A DNA stretch of 46,712 nt from Polaribacter sp. (GTDB lineage Bacteria; Bacteroidota; Bacteroidia; Flavobacteriales; Flavobacteriaceae): positions 1 to 46,712 of the forward strand of contig JABJPX010000028.1 of the NCBI GenBank assembly GCA_018663625.1, in the 5' to 3' direction. Each line of letters starts with the position of its first letter. The stretch's first letter is position 1. Made by a program: the position numbers and the translations under genes. This document shows, piece after piece, positions 1 to 8,572 of this stretch. The notes below the pieces were generated by a model, which worked only from the letters and a program-made list of their open reading frames with translations, had not been told where the DNA came from and searched no databases.

Positions 1-765
1 ATCTCTCGTTTAATTGGAGCGCCTCCGGGATATGTGGGCTACGAAGAAGGAGGACAACTAACGGAGAAAGTAAGAAGAAAGCCTTATTCTGTAATTTTAT
101 TAGATGAGATCGAAAAAGCGCATCCCGATGTATTCAACACCTTATTGCAAATTTTAGATGACGGACACATTACGGATAGTTTAGGGCGTAAGATTGATTT
201 TAGAAATACCATCATTATCATGACCTCCAACATTGGTGCTCGTCAACTAAAAGACTTTGGCGGTGGTGTTGGTTTTGGAACCTCATCAAAAACAGCACAA
301 GCAGACGCACACGCAAAATCGGTCATTGAAGGCGCATTGAAAAAGTCTTTCGCTCCAGAATTTTTAAATAGAATTGACGATGTCATTGTGTTTAATGCGC
401 TCGAAAAAGAAGACATTCACTCCATCATCGATATTGAGTTGGATAAATTACTTCAGCGCATCGCAGATTTAGGGTATACGTTACACCTAAGCGACAAAGC
501 AAAAGATTACATAGCAGAGAAAGGCTTTGATAAGAAATACGGTGCAAGACCACTTAAAAGAGCCATACAGAAATACATTGAAGATGCCTTAGCAGAAGAA
601 ATTGTAAATTCTAAACTCTCCGAAGGTGATACCATTGCCATGGATCTAAACGAAGCAAAAGGCAAATTGACAATCAAAATTAAGAAAGGAAAGAAAAAAT
701 CTGAAATAAGAACGGAAACGGAAACGACTCCAAAAATAAGTTCTGAAACAACTTCTGAATCTTAA
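1..765 (+). CDS. clpC: ClpC-type Clp ATPase, C-terminal part (5' truncated by window)
   Basis: The reading frame is open from the first base, so the gene begins outside the window; about 254 C-terminal residues remain. The fragment holds the second AAA+ module of a Clp/HSP100 unfoldase: the pore-loop region GYVGYEEGG, Walker B ([20 protein letters not shown]), sensor-1 ([10 protein letters not shown]), the [10 protein letters not shown] segment and the C-terminal D2-small domain with the sensor-2 motif GARPLKRAI. Family knowledge: such proteins form hexameric rings that unfold substrates for ClpP. The tail is Lys/Glu/Thr-rich and low-complexity. The ClpC rather than ClpB assignment rests on the D2 sequence and the short tail; the N-terminal domain cannot be checked here. 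A strong hairpin terminator follows. Confidence 0.9.
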   Translation: MSRLIGAPPGYVGYEEGGQLTEKVRRKPYSVILLDEIEKAHPDVFNTLLQILDDGHITDSLGRKIDFRNTIIIMTSNIGARQLKDFGGGVGFGTSSKTAQADAHAKSVIEGALKKSFAPEFLNRIDDVIVFNALEKEDIHSIIDIELDKLLQRIADLGYTLHLSDKAKDYIAEKGFDKKYGARPLKRAIQKYIEDALAEEIVNSKLSEGDTIAMDLNEAKGKLTIKIKKGKKKSEIRTETETTPKISSETTSES

Positions 766-771
766 GACTAC

Positions 772-802
772 AATCCCAAACAACCGTTTGGGATTTTTTT
801 TT
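772..802 (+). terminator. Rho-independent terminator after clpC
   Basis: A perfect 10-bp stem (AATCCCAAAC / GTTTGGGATT) with an AACC loop runs into a T tract on the plus strand. It lies between the clpC stop codon and the convergent hutH stop codon. The minus-strand read has no T tract after the stem, so it serves clpC only. Confidence 0.9.
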
Positions 803-810
803 ACATTATT

Positions 811-2319
811 TTAGTCAAATAATTCCTTCAAATCAATTTCTAAAGAAGCAATAAATTTTGAGGCGTTGGCAATGTCGTAATGCAACACCCTATCTTCTTG
901 CACGATCGAAACTTCTTGTCGAAACAATCCTACCATAGATTCTAAAAAGGGAGACGATTTTCCATTCCCAAAACTCAATGCTTGAGAAGCCGTAAAGAGT
1001 TCAATTGCTAAAATATTTTGTAAATTATCCACTACTTTTTTACACTTCGTCGCAGCATTGGCGCCCATAGAAACGTGATCTTCTTGCCCATTGCTCGATT
1101 CAATCGAATCAACACTTGCAGGCGTTGCATATTGTTTGTTCTGACTCACAATACTCGCAGCCGTATACTGCGGAATCATAAATCCTGAATTTAATCCTGG
1201 ATTTGATACCAAAAACGGCGGTAAATGACGGTGCCCAGAAACCAATTGATAGGTTCTTCTTTCAGAAATATTCCCTAATTCAGCAATTGCTATCGCTAAA
1301 AAATCGAGCCCCAAAGCGAGTGGCTGGCCATGAAAATTTCCTCCAGAAATAATAGCATCTTCTTCCACAAAAATATTGGGATTGTCGGTCACTGAATTTA
1401 TTTCCGTTAAAAAAGTCTTGGTTACAAATTGAATGGTATCTTTTGTTGCACCGTGTACTTGTGGCATACATCGAAAAGAATACGGATCTTGAACATGTTG
1501 CTTTTCTTGCGAAATCAATGCACTGCCTTGTAAAAAGTCTTTAATTCTTGCTGCTGTTTTAATTTGCCCGTTGTGGGGTCTTGCATAATGGATCAATTCA
1601 TTAAAAGGCTCTATTCTTCCATCAAAACCTTCCAAAGAAAGCGTTCCAATTAAATCTGCCAAATAAGACAACTTGTGAGATTGCAGCAAGCAATGAATTC
1701 CAAAAGCCGACATAAACTGGGTTCCGTTTAGCAATGCCAAACCTTCCTTGGATTGTAAATTTATTTTGTCCCAAGAGAAAATTTCTAATAATTGTTCTCC
1801 TGTAATTTTTTCATTTTTGTACCATACTTCCCCCAAACCAATCAATGGTAGCGACAGATGTGCCAAAGGCGATAAATCCCCCGATGCTCCTAAAGAACCT
1901 TGCGAATACACGACTGGAAAAATAGCATTATTATAAAAATCAATTAGGCGGTTAACAGTAGCTAATTGCACTCCCGAATGCCCAAAACTCAACGATTGAA
2001 TTTTAAAAAGCAACATCATTTTCACAATCTCAGGAGACACTTCTTCACCCGTACCACAAGCATGACTCATAACGAGATTCTCTTGTAATTTCTGTAAATT
2101 ATTGCCTGCAATTTTCACATTGTACAAGGCACCAAAACCGGTATTGATTCCATAAATAGGTTTCGAAATCGATTTCATTTTTTTATCCAAATAAAATCTG
2201 CATTTTTCTATTTTCTGAATGGCAACATCTGACAATGCTAATGTTGCGTCCGAAGAAATAATTTCTTGAATTTTCGCTAAATCAAGCGGCTGTGGATCGA
2301 TATAATGAATTGTGTTCAT
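811..2319 (-). CDS. hutH: Histidine ammonia-lyase
   Basis: Deaminates L-histidine to trans-urocanate, the first step of histidine degradation. The Ala-Ser-Gly triad that cyclises into the MIO electrophile is seen in GSLGASGDLSPLAH (about residue 145 of the protein). The YGINTGFG motif and the catalytic-loop region are present. The selectivity dipeptide Ser-His (VMSHACG) is the histidine-lyase form; tyrosine lyases of flexirubin or aryl-polyene clusters differ here. The ATG at 2319 gives 502 residues, the usual family length; an in-frame TTG seven codons upstream is less likely. No hutU, hutI or hutG lies next to it, so the rest of the pathway must be elsewhere or absent. Convergent with clpC. 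Confidence 0.93.
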   Translation of the reverse strand: MNTIHYIDPQPLDLAKIQEIISSDATLALSDVAIQKIEKCRFYLDKKMKSISKPIYGINTGFGALYNVKIAGNNLQKLQENLVMSHACGTGEEVSPEIVKMMLLFKIQSLSFGHSGVQLATVNRLIDFYNNAIFPVVYSQGSLGASGDLSPLAHLSLPLIGLGEVWYKNEKITGEQLLEIFSWDKINLQSKEGLALLNGTQFMSAFGIHCLLQSHKLSYLADLIGTLSLEGFDGRIEPFNELIHYARPHNGQIKTAARIKDFLQGSALISQEKQHVQDPYSFRCMPQVHGATKDTIQFVTKTFLTEINSVTDNPNIFVEEDAIISGGNFHGQPLALGLDFLAIAIAELGNISERRTYQLVSGHRHLPPFLVSNPGLNSGFMIPQYTAASIVSQNKQYATPASVDSIESSNGQEDHVSMGANAATKCKKVVDNLQNILAIELFTASQALSFGNGKSSPFLESMVGLFRQEVSIVQEDRVLHYDIANASKFIASLEIDLKELFD

Positions 2320-2400
2320 AGCGGTTGAATTGTTTATCAAAAATGCAAATTTGAAAGTGCATACGCAACTAATTTTAACTATTTATATTCTATAATATAC

Positions 2401-2408
2401 TATATTTG
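2401..2408 (+). promoter_or_regulatory. Bacteroidota-type -7 element (TATATTTG)
   Basis: An exact match to TAnnTTTG lies 24 bases ahead of the thioredoxin-like lipoprotein start. No TTG was seen at the expected -33 distance, so this is a partial promoter match. Confidence 0.5.
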
Positions 2409-2431
2409 CTGTCAAATTTAAATTTTAAAGA

Positions 2432-3460
2432 ATGAAAAAATTAGGAATATTACTTTTATGCATTACTATCTTAACATCATGTGCACAAGGACCTCCTAAG
2501 GACTATGCTAAAGTTTCAGGTAAATTAGAGAACAACAAAGATTCTTTAATCACCATTAGCAGCAGAACAGGTATTCTTAAAACAATAAAAATCAACACAG
2601 ATGGTTCTTTTAGTGATACTTTAAAAGTTGAGAAAGCAGACATCTATACCTTTCAAACAACCCAAGCTAAAAGAGCTCCTTTGTATCTTAAAAATGGGTT
2701 TGATATTCAGATTACTGGAGATGCAGAAGTATTCATGACAAGTTTTAATTATACAGGTACAGGTGCAGACAATAGTAATTATATCTTAGCTCAAATTGCA
2801 ATGAGTCAAAGTATTGGAGATCCTGCATTGATCTTAAAACTAGACAAACAATCTTTTGACGCAAAAGTGGCGAGCTTGAAAAAAGATTTTGATAGCATTG
2901 TTGGCTCATATAACAATTTAGACAGTACCTTGTCAGTAGATGCCAAGAATCAAAGTTTACAAATGGTCAATTTTTTCCAAAAGGCCTATGCCGAAAATCT
3001 ACAAAATGCGCCGGGAACACCATCCCCTGCCTTTACGGATTATGTTGCCTATAAGGGCGGTAAAAAATCATTAGACTCTTTTAAAGGAAAATATGTATAT
3101 ATTGATGTTTGGGCTACTTGGTGTGGACCTTGCATTCAACAAATTCCTTATTTAAAAAAATTAGAAGACGCATATAAAAATAAAAACATTGAATTTGTAA
3201 GTATTTCTACCGATGAATCTAGAAGAAATGGAGGTTCTTGGGAAGCTGCGGAAAAGAAATGGAGAGATTTTGTAAAGGCTAGACAAATGGGCGGAATTCA
3301 ACTTTGGTCTGGAAAAGATTTTTCTTTTCAAAAAGCTTATAAAATAAACGGAATTCCACGATTTATCTTAGTAGATCCAAACGGAAATATCGTTGATGCA
3401 AATGCACCGAGACCTTCTGAACCAAGATTAACGGAACTGTTTACTTCTTTAGGGATTTAA
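2432..3460 (+). CDS. Thioredoxin-like (TlpA/AhpC family) lipoprotein
   Basis: Predicted envelope thiol-disulfide protein. The N-terminus is a lipoprotein signal peptide with its lipid-anchored cysteine at residue 17 (ILTSC). Residues of about 20-110 form a beta-rich domain resembling the DUF4369 region often fused to TlpA proteins in Bacteroidota. The C-terminal half is a thioredoxin fold with the active site ATWCGPC (Cys231 and Cys234) and the cis-proline segment INGIPRFILVD. Family knowledge suggests reduction or isomerisation of exported proteins; the substrate is unknown. It is a single-gene unit between divergent hutH and convergent amidase, closed by a palindromic terminator. Confidence 0.85.
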   Translation: MKKLGILLLCITILTSCAQGPPKDYAKVSGKLENNKDSLITISSRTGILKTIKINTDGSFSDTLKVEKADIYTFQTTQAKRAPLYLKNGFDIQITGDAEVFMTSFNYTGTGADNSNYILAQIAMSQSIGDPALILKLDKQSFDAKVASLKKDFDSIVGSYNNLDSTLSVDAKNQSLQMVNFFQKAYAENLQNAPGTPSPAFTDYVAYKGGKKSLDSFKGKYVYIDVWATWCGPCIQQIPYLKKLEDAYKNKNIEFVSISTDESRRNGGSWEAAEKKWRDFVKARQMGGIQLWSGKDFSFQKAYKINGIPRFILVDPNGNIVDANAPRPSEPRLTELFTSLGI

Positions 3461-3481
3461 GAAACATACATAATATCTTTT

Positions 3482-3516
3482 AAAAAAAGCGAAGTTGATC
3501 AACTTCGCTTTTTTTT
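3482..3516. terminator. Bidirectional terminator between convergent genes
   Basis: A perfect 20-base palindrome (GCGAAGTTGATCAACTTCGC) is flanked by seven A on the left and a run of T on the right, so it ends transcription from both the thioredoxin-like lipoprotein gene and the amidase gene. Confidence 0.9.
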
Positions 3517-3532
3517 ATGCAAAATGAATTGG

Positions 3533-5176
3533 TTATTGATACTTCTTCGGCATTTTTCGTGCTTTTGTCAATTGCTCAAATGCATAGCCCAATGCAAATA
3601 ATTTTAATTCTGTAAAAGGCTTTCCAATGAATGTTAAACTTATCGGTTCGCCAGATTCTTTATATCCCATTGGCACGGTTAAAGTAGGGTGATTTGCCAC
3701 CGCTGCCATAGCTGAATGATAATTGTTTATGGATAAAATCGCCTCCAAATTCTCAGTGTTTAAAGCATTGAAATACGTTGCTCCTTCCAATTGTAACTGT
3801 TGCTTTATCACTTCCAATTGTGCCAAGGTAGTGGAGTCATTTACAATGCCTTCAAAAAGTTGTTGCCCGTAAGGCGCTCGTAACAAACTGTCATTTCTAT
3901 TAAAATCGAGGACGCTTTGTACACTGTTAATATTCACAGTATTGCTGGCGTGAGTCTTTAAATATTTTGGTAAATCATGTTTCATTTCAATATTCAACAA
4001 GGTAATAAAACCCGAAAATGAAAATTTGGGGGGTGTAATTGTGATCAATTCGGCACCTGATTTTCGCAGGATATCGATTGTCTCTGCATATATTGAATCG
4101 GTTAATAAGGATTTTAACACCCCAACTCTTTTTCCTTTTAAGGGAGTTTCTATTTCAACATCATCATCAAATTCGTAGTCTATTGAAGCGGTGTCTGCTT
4201 TGTCCAATCCTAACATTGCCATTAAGAGAATGTAATTATCGGTGACGTTTTTGGTCATGGGTCCGGGCGTATCTAAGGTGGAAGAAATGGGTACAATACC
4301 CGTTCTGCTTAAAACTCCTACGGTTGGTTTCAGCCCTACGACAGAATTCAGACTCGAAGGAGAAGTAATGGATCCTGAAGTTTCGGTTCCAACAGCTGCC
4401 ACGGCAAAATTTGCCGCTACTGCTACCCCACTTCCTGCAGAGCTGCCTCCAGTTTCAAAAATAGCGCGTCCATAGGGATTTAAAGTCTGTCCCCCCATTG
4501 CGGAATAACCCAAAGGGCAACCCGAACAAAAGAAATAGGCCCATTCACTTAAATTTACTTTCCCTAAAATTAATGCGCCGTTTTGTTTTAATTTCTCAAC
4601 AATAAAAGCATCCTTTTGAGTATCGTTGTATTGCAGCGCAACGGCACCCGCTGTGGTGGCCATGTCTTTGGTATTGATATTGTCTTTTAATAAAATAGGC
4701 ATCCCATACACACTAATATCAAAAAACAAGTCTGACACTTTGTTATTGTCTTTCTCTCTTGCTTGCGCTAATACCTTCGGATTTAATGAAATAATACTAT
4801 TTAAAGACAATGTCGAATCGCTTTCAAATTTCCGAATTCGATATAAATAGAACAAGGTCAGTTTTTCATAAGTCAGTTTTCCTGCTTTCACACTTTGTTG
4901 GAGTGACGGAATGTCTTGTTCTAAAATTAAGGGTTTTAACGCCTCGTAATTGGCTTCTGAGAAGGCAGAAAGTTCTTTTTCGAAAGGCTTAAAAACGTCG
5001 TTTAAATCGATGTGTTTCGATTGGAAAAGCTGAAACTGCATGCGCTTGTTTTCATGCGCTTGCTGTTTTTCTAATGCATCTGTTTCATTGTATTTTGTAA
5101 AGATAGGTATTGGCGTTTTTTGTTGACAAGCAACTAAAAAAAGAGCGATTAGGAGTAAAGAGAGGCTATTTTTCAT
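3533..5176 (-). CDS. Amidase-signature lipoprotein
   Basis: Member of the amidase signature family (Ser-cisSer-Lys hydrolases of amide bonds). The catalytic lysine sits in PILLKDNINT, and the Gly/Ser-rich signature appears as GGSSAGSG followed by GTETSGSITSPSS, which supplies the cis-Ser and nucleophile Ser. A signal peptide with lipobox LVAC (Cys17) predicts an exported lipoprotein, so this is not the cytoplasmic GatA subunit despite the similarity. At 547 residues it has an extra N-terminal helical region of about 110 residues before the hydrolase domain, as in secreted amidases of Bacteroidota. The substrate cannot be told from sequence. Confidence 0.88.
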   Translation of the reverse strand: MKNSLSLLLIALFLVACQQKTPIPIFTKYNETDALEKQQAHENKRMQFQLFQSKHIDLNDVFKPFEKELSAFSEANYEALKPLILEQDIPSLQQSVKAGKLTYEKLTLFYLYRIRKFESDSTLSLNSIISLNPKVLAQAREKDNNKVSDLFFDISVYGMPILLKDNINTKDMATTAGAVALQYNDTQKDAFIVEKLKQNGALILGKVNLSEWAYFFCSGCPLGYSAMGGQTLNPYGRAIFETGGSSAGSGVAVAANFAVAAVGTETSGSITSPSSLNSVVGLKPTVGVLSRTGIVPISSTLDTPGPMTKNVTDNYILLMAMLGLDKADTASIDYEFDDDVEIETPLKGKRVGVLKSLLTDSIYAETIDILRKSGAELITITPPKFSFSGFITLLNIEMKHDLPKYLKTHASNTVNINSVQSVLDFNRNDSLLRAPYGQQLFEGIVNDSTTLAQLEVIKQQLQLEGATYFNALNTENLEAILSINNYHSAMAAVANHPTLTVPMGYKESGEPISLTFIGKPFTELKLFALGYAFEQLTKARKMPKKYQ

Positions 5177-5192
5177 GAGAATATTTGTTTCT

Positions 5193-5200
5193 CAAAGATA
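5193..5200 (-). promoter_or_regulatory. -7 element (TATCTTTG) of the amidase gene
   Basis: The reverse complement reads TATCTTTG, 16 bases upstream of the amidase start. The nearest candidate -33 TTG is 24 bases away, slightly beyond the usual 17-23 gap. Confidence 0.5.
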
Positions 5201-5361
5201 ATAAATAAAAAAAGTAACTTTATACAAAGTAAAGGTGCAATAGTATCATGTGGTTTTACCTATATTGAATTGACCAGCATTGCCCACCAAACCAATGTTC
5301 TTTTTATTTTTTAAATTAAAAAATATAATCAAATCATAGTTATATTGTTATATTATTAAAA

Positions 5362-5391
5362 ACAAAAAAAAGAACTGCAGCGAGCAGTTCT
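5362..5391 (-). terminator. Terminator downstream of ftsY
   Basis: On the minus strand the stem AGAACTGC / GCAGTTCT with a five-base loop is followed by a T-rich tract. It ends the ftsY transcript. The remaining bases between here and the amidase gene hold nothing I recognise. Confidence 0.85.
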
Positions 5392-5430
5392 TTGTATATA
5401 AAAATAATGTGGAATATTGTTTTTGGTAGC

Positions 5431-6384
5431 TTACTTAAAAAAAGAATCTACAAACTCATGTTTGTTAAACACTTGTAGGTCGTCAATACCTTCACCAACA
5501 CCAATGTATTTTACAGGAATTTGAAATTGGTCAGAAATTCCAATCACAACGCCCCCTTTTGCAGTACCGTCTAATTTTGTGACTGCCAAAGAAGTTACTT
5601 CGGTTGCTTTGGTAAATTGTTTCGCTTGTTCAAAAGCATTTTGGCCCGTAGAACCATCTAGTACTAGCAAGACTTCATGCGGTGCAGTGGCAACTACTTT
5701 TTGCATGACCCTTTTTATTTTTGTGAGTTCGTTCATTAAATTCACCTTATTGTGCAAACGCCCTGCAGTGTCAATAATCACCACATCTGCACCTTGTGTA
5801 ACGGCCGAGGTAAGTGTATCAAAAGCCACAGAGGCTGGGTCGGAACCCATTTCTTGTCGAACAATAGGCACATCGGTTCGGTCTGCCCAAATTTGTAATT
5901 GATCAATAGCAGCAGCTCTAAAAGTATCTGCTGCGCCTAAGACTACTTTTAAGCCTTGTTTTTTAAACTGACTTGCCAGTTTACCAATCGTAGTTGTTTT
6001 ACCCACTCCGTTTACACCAACCACCATAATAACATGGGGTTTGTTGCTCGTAGGAACTGTAAATTCAGATTCGTTGCCAAGATTGGTTTCAGATAATAAT
6101 CCGGCGATTTCTTCACGCAATAACTCGTTGAGTGCATCGGTACCAACATATTTGTCCTTAGCAACACGTTCCTCAATTCTATTAATAATTTTTAAGGTAG
6201 TAGCAACACCTACATCTGAGGCCACCAAAACTTCTTCTAAATGATCTAAAACATCGTCGTCTACCTTCGATTTTCCAGCAACAACTTTAGATAGTTTTGA
6301 AAAAAAACTCGTTTTTGTTTTCTCCAGCCCTTTGTCTAAGGTTTCTTTTTTTTCTTTTGAAAATATGTTTTTAAAAAAACTCAT
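5431..6384 (-). CDS. ftsY: Signal recognition particle receptor FtsY
   Basis: SRP-type GTPase that docks ribosome-SRP complexes at the inner membrane. An N domain (about residues 20-100) is followed by the G domain with G1 GVNGVGKTT (about 123-131), DTFRAAA, G3 DTAGRLHNK and G4 TKLDGTAKGG. At 317 residues it lacks the long acidic A domain of E. coli FtsY, as usual outside Proteobacteria; a short basic/aromatic start (MSFFKNIFSK) probably contacts membrane. It follows the L28-L33-DUF4295 genes on the same strand, but a hairpin terminator lies in between. The RNA component of the same pathway is encoded about 8 kb away in this window. Confidence 0.96.
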   Translation of the reverse strand: MSFFKNIFSKEKKETLDKGLEKTKTSFFSKLSKVVAGKSKVDDDVLDHLEEVLVASDVGVATTLKIINRIEERVAKDKYVGTDALNELLREEIAGLLSETNLGNESEFTVPTSNKPHVIMVVGVNGVGKTTTIGKLASQFKKQGLKVVLGAADTFRAAAIDQLQIWADRTDVPIVRQEMGSDPASVAFDTLTSAVTQGADVVIIDTAGRLHNKVNLMNELTKIKRVMQKVVATAPHEVLLVLDGSTGQNAFEQAKQFTKATEVTSLAVTKLDGTAKGGVVIGISDQFQIPVKYIGVGEGIDDLQVFNKHEFVDSFFK

Positions 6385-6519
6385 GATTTGTATTTGTACT
6401 ATTTCTTACCTTCTAAAATCACATCCACAGAACCTATAGAGCATTGGGATGCCACTATCTAATCTGTTGGAAGCGCGTTTTCGGTATCAAATGATTAGCG
6501 GAAATGTAAAGATATAAAA

Positions 6520-6550
6520 AAAGCTACTTTCTGTCTCAGAAAGTAGCTTT
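6520..6550 (-). terminator. Terminator between the DUF4295 gene and ftsY
   Basis: A perfect 14-bp stem (AAAGCTACTTTCTG / CAGAAAGTAGCTTT) with a TCT loop is followed on the minus strand by a T run. It ends the ribosomal-protein transcript or attenuates readthrough into ftsY. The rest of the gap before ftsY shows no clear promoter. Confidence 0.85.
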
Positions 6551-6572
6551 AAATATTTTATGTGTAAAGTGA

Positions 6573-6725
6573 TTACTTTTTAGCTAAAAAGTCATTTACT
6601 TTAGAAGGATCTAAAATTGTTTCTACAAACATGTAAGCTCCTGTTTTTGGAGATTTTACCATTTTTATAGCTTTACTTAATCTTTTTGATCCAGTCTGTA
6701 ACGATGCTACTGATTTCTTTGCCAT
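6573..6725 (-). CDS. DUF4295 protein, probable ribosomal protein bL38
   Basis: A 50-residue, strongly basic protein (MAKKSVASLQTGSKRLSKAI..., ending VNDFLAKK). It matches the DUF4295 family, which occurs in Bacteroidota directly behind rpmG. A protein called bL38 was reported in the Flavobacterium johnsoniae 70S ribosome structure; I believe DUF4295 is that protein, but this identification is from memory. The start lies seven bases after the rpmG stop, so the genes are co-transcribed. The size, charge and setting fit a large-subunit ribosomal protein. Confidence 0.88.
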   Translation of the reverse strand: MAKKSVASLQTGSKRLSKAIKMVKSPKTGAYMFVETILDPSKVNDFLAKK

Positions 6726-6732
6726 GTTCTAA

Positions 6733-6915
6733 TTATTTAATTTCTTTATGAACTGTCATTTTCTTTAAGATAGGATTGAATTTCTTAATTTCCATTCTAT
6801 CAGGAGAATTTTTCTTATTCTTTGTTGTGATGTATCTTGAAGTTCCTGGTTGACCAGTAGCTTTGTGTTCTGTACACTCTAATATCACTTGAACTCTGTT
6901 TCCTTTTTTTGCCAT
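6733..6915 (-). CDS. rpmG: 50S ribosomal protein L33
   Basis: A 60-residue basic protein ([18 protein letters not shown]...) matching bL33. The zinc ribbon is degenerate: the sequence reads ECTEHK and lacks the paired CxxC motifs of the zinc-binding form, so this is the zinc-independent type. It sits between rpmB and the DUF4295 gene with short gaps, in an order conserved in Bacteroidota. Confidence 0.95.
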   Translation of the reverse strand: MAKKGNRVQVILECTEHKATGQPGTSRYITTKNKKNSPDRMEIKKFNPILKKMTVHKEIK

Positions 6916-6941
6916 CTCTGTATATGTTTATTGAGGTGAGA

Positions 6942-7181
6942 TTACTTCGTTAAAAATCCGTTCGCTTTCGCGTCCTTAATAACTGCAGAAATACCTAATC
7001 TATTAATATTTTTTAACGCAGATGCAGATATTTTTAGGCGAACCCATTTATCTTCTTCTGGTATATAGAAACGCTTCGTCATAAGATTCGCGTTAAATTT
7101 TCTTTTTGTTCTATTCAAAGCATGAGAAACATTGTTTCCTACCATGGCTTTTTTTCCTGTTAATTCACAAACTTTAGACAT
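6942..7181 (-). CDS. rpmB: 50S ribosomal protein L28
   Basis: A 79-residue protein starting [24 protein letters not shown], the typical bL28 N-terminus, with the NRTKRKF and RLKISASAL segments. It has lost most zinc-ribbon cysteines, keeping one in CELTGKK. First gene of the L28-L33-DUF4295 transcript, preceded by a promoter with both boxes. Confidence 0.96.
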   Translation of the reverse strand: MSKVCELTGKKAMVGNNVSHALNRTKRKFNANLMTKRFYIPEEDKWVRLKISASALKNINRLGISAVIKDAKANGFLTK

Positions 7182-7223
7182 CTCTTCTGGGTCGTTTTTA
7201 TTGTATTATCTCTAAACGAGGTG

Positions 7224-7254
7224 CAAATTTACACATTTTTTTAAGTTCCAACAA
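7224..7254 (-). promoter_or_regulatory. Promoter of the rpmB-rpmG-DUF4295 transcript
   Basis: On the minus strand TTG (complement of 7249-7251; a second TTG at 7252-7254) is followed after 17 bases by TAAATTTG (complement of 7224-7231). This fits the TTG-N17-23-TAnnTTTG promoter known from Flavobacterium and Bacteroides. It predicts a leader of about 35-40 bases. Confidence 0.75.
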
Positions 7255-7264
7255 AACATATTCG

Positions 7265-8509
7265 CTAATTTTTTTGAATTTCTTTCGATAATAATTCAAG
7301 TGCTTTGTTTACAGTTCTTTTGATGACTTTATCTCGAGGTTGCCCAAAGTTAAAGTCATGTGTTGTTACCCCTTTTTTGGAAGCAATACTAATGTATACC
7401 AATCCAACACCTTCCGTATTCACATCTGTGGTTGGGCCTGCATTTCCAGTTACTGAAACCGCATAATCTGTTTGCATAATTGCTCTTGCATTGATCGCCA
7501 TTTGCTGGGCAACTTCAGGACTCACAACACGGTGTTTTTCAATGAATTCTTTTGGAATATCTAAAAGTGTTTGCTTTAACAATGCTGTGTACACTACTAA
7601 GCTCCCTTTAAAATAGGCAGAAGCACCAGGAACGGAAACTAAATGTGCTGCAATACTTCCTCCTGTGAGGCTTTCTGCGGTACAAATTGTCTGATTTCTC
7701 GCTTTCAATAAATCGCCCACTTTTTGCTCAATCGTACCCGTTTCATCTAAACCTGCAATAATATCTGGTATGAGCTGATACAGTTGCTCAATTAAAGTTG
7801 CTAAGGTATCTTCTAAAACATGCTCATCATTGCCTTTTGCCGTCAATCGCAATCGAACACGTCCATAATTTGGCAAATAGGCTAGTTTGATATAAGAAGG
7901 TAAGTTGTTTTCAAAATTTTCGATTCTTTCTGCAACAATGCTTTCACCTTGTCCATAGGTCATTATAGTCTTATGAATGATAAAGGGCAACTTAAATTCT
8001 TGTTGAATTTTCGGCAGCACATAATTCCGCATTAAATGCTTCATTTCATTGGGCACACCGGGCATCGAGACAAAAACAGTATTGTTTTCTTGAAACCACA
8101 TTCCAGGGGCAGTTCCTACTTCATTTTTAAGGTAGGTTGCCTTTGTAGGCAGCATTCCTTGCAAACGATTTAGATTGCCAAAAGGAATGTTATAGGTTTT
8201 AAACAACGCTTCTATATGAGAAACAACTTCGTCGTTTAAAACTAACGTGTCCTCAAAAAATTCGGCAATGGTATGTTTTGTAATGTCATCTTTAGTAGGA
8301 CCTAATCCTCCGGTAATCAAAACAATATCAGCTCTTTCTTGCGCTTCTTTGAATGCGTTTAAAATGTGCTGCTTATCATCTTGAATAGAGGTTATTTGGT
8401 ATACGGAAACGCCGATTTTATTCAATTCAGTTCCAATCCACTGTGAGTTTGTATCTACAATCTGACCGATTAAAATCTCGTCTCCAATCGTTATAATTTC
8501 TGCTTTCAT
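7265..8509 (-). CDS. cinA: CinA-family protein (competence/damage-inducible; nicotinamide-nucleotide amidohydrolase)
   Basis: Full-length two-domain CinA. The N-terminal MoaB/MogA-like (COG1058) domain starts AEIITIGDEILIGQIVDTNS and carries GGLGPTKDD. The C-terminal PncC-like domain starts near TICTAESLTGG and includes the VTGNAGP segment. Family knowledge: the C-terminal domain deamidates nicotinamide mononucleotide in pyridine-nucleotide recycling, and the N-terminal domain has nucleotide pyrophosphatase activity. The link to competence is only historical. At 414 residues the length is normal. It follows the FAH-family gene by about 60 bases on the same strand. Confidence 0.93.
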   Translation of the reverse strand: MKAEIITIGDEILIGQIVDTNSQWIGTELNKIGVSVYQITSIQDDKQHILNAFKEAQERADIVLITGGLGPTKDDITKHTIAEFFEDTLVLNDEVVSHIEALFKTYNIPFGNLNRLQGMLPTKATYLKNEVGTAPGMWFQENNTVFVSMPGVPNEMKHLMRNYVLPKIQQEFKLPFIIHKTIMTYGQGESIVAERIENFENNLPSYIKLAYLPNYGRVRLRLTAKGNDEHVLEDTLATLIEQLYQLIPDIIAGLDETGTIEQKVGDLLKARNQTICTAESLTGGSIAAHLVSVPGASAYFKGSLVVYTALLKQTLLDIPKEFIEKHRVVSPEVAQQMAINARAIMQTDYAVSVTGNAGPTTDVNTEGVGLVYISIASKKGVTTHDFNFGQPRDKVIKRTVNKALELLSKEIQKN

Positions 8510-8572
8510 TTTATTTTGATTTCTAAAAGGAACACTCGCTGTGTTGACTTTGAAGCGTGATCAATGTACGTG

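Noticed and set aside
3533..5176. Amidase read as the GatA subunit of the tRNA amidotransferase
   Set aside because: The lipoprotein signal peptide places it outside the cytoplasm, and no gatB or gatC lies nearby.
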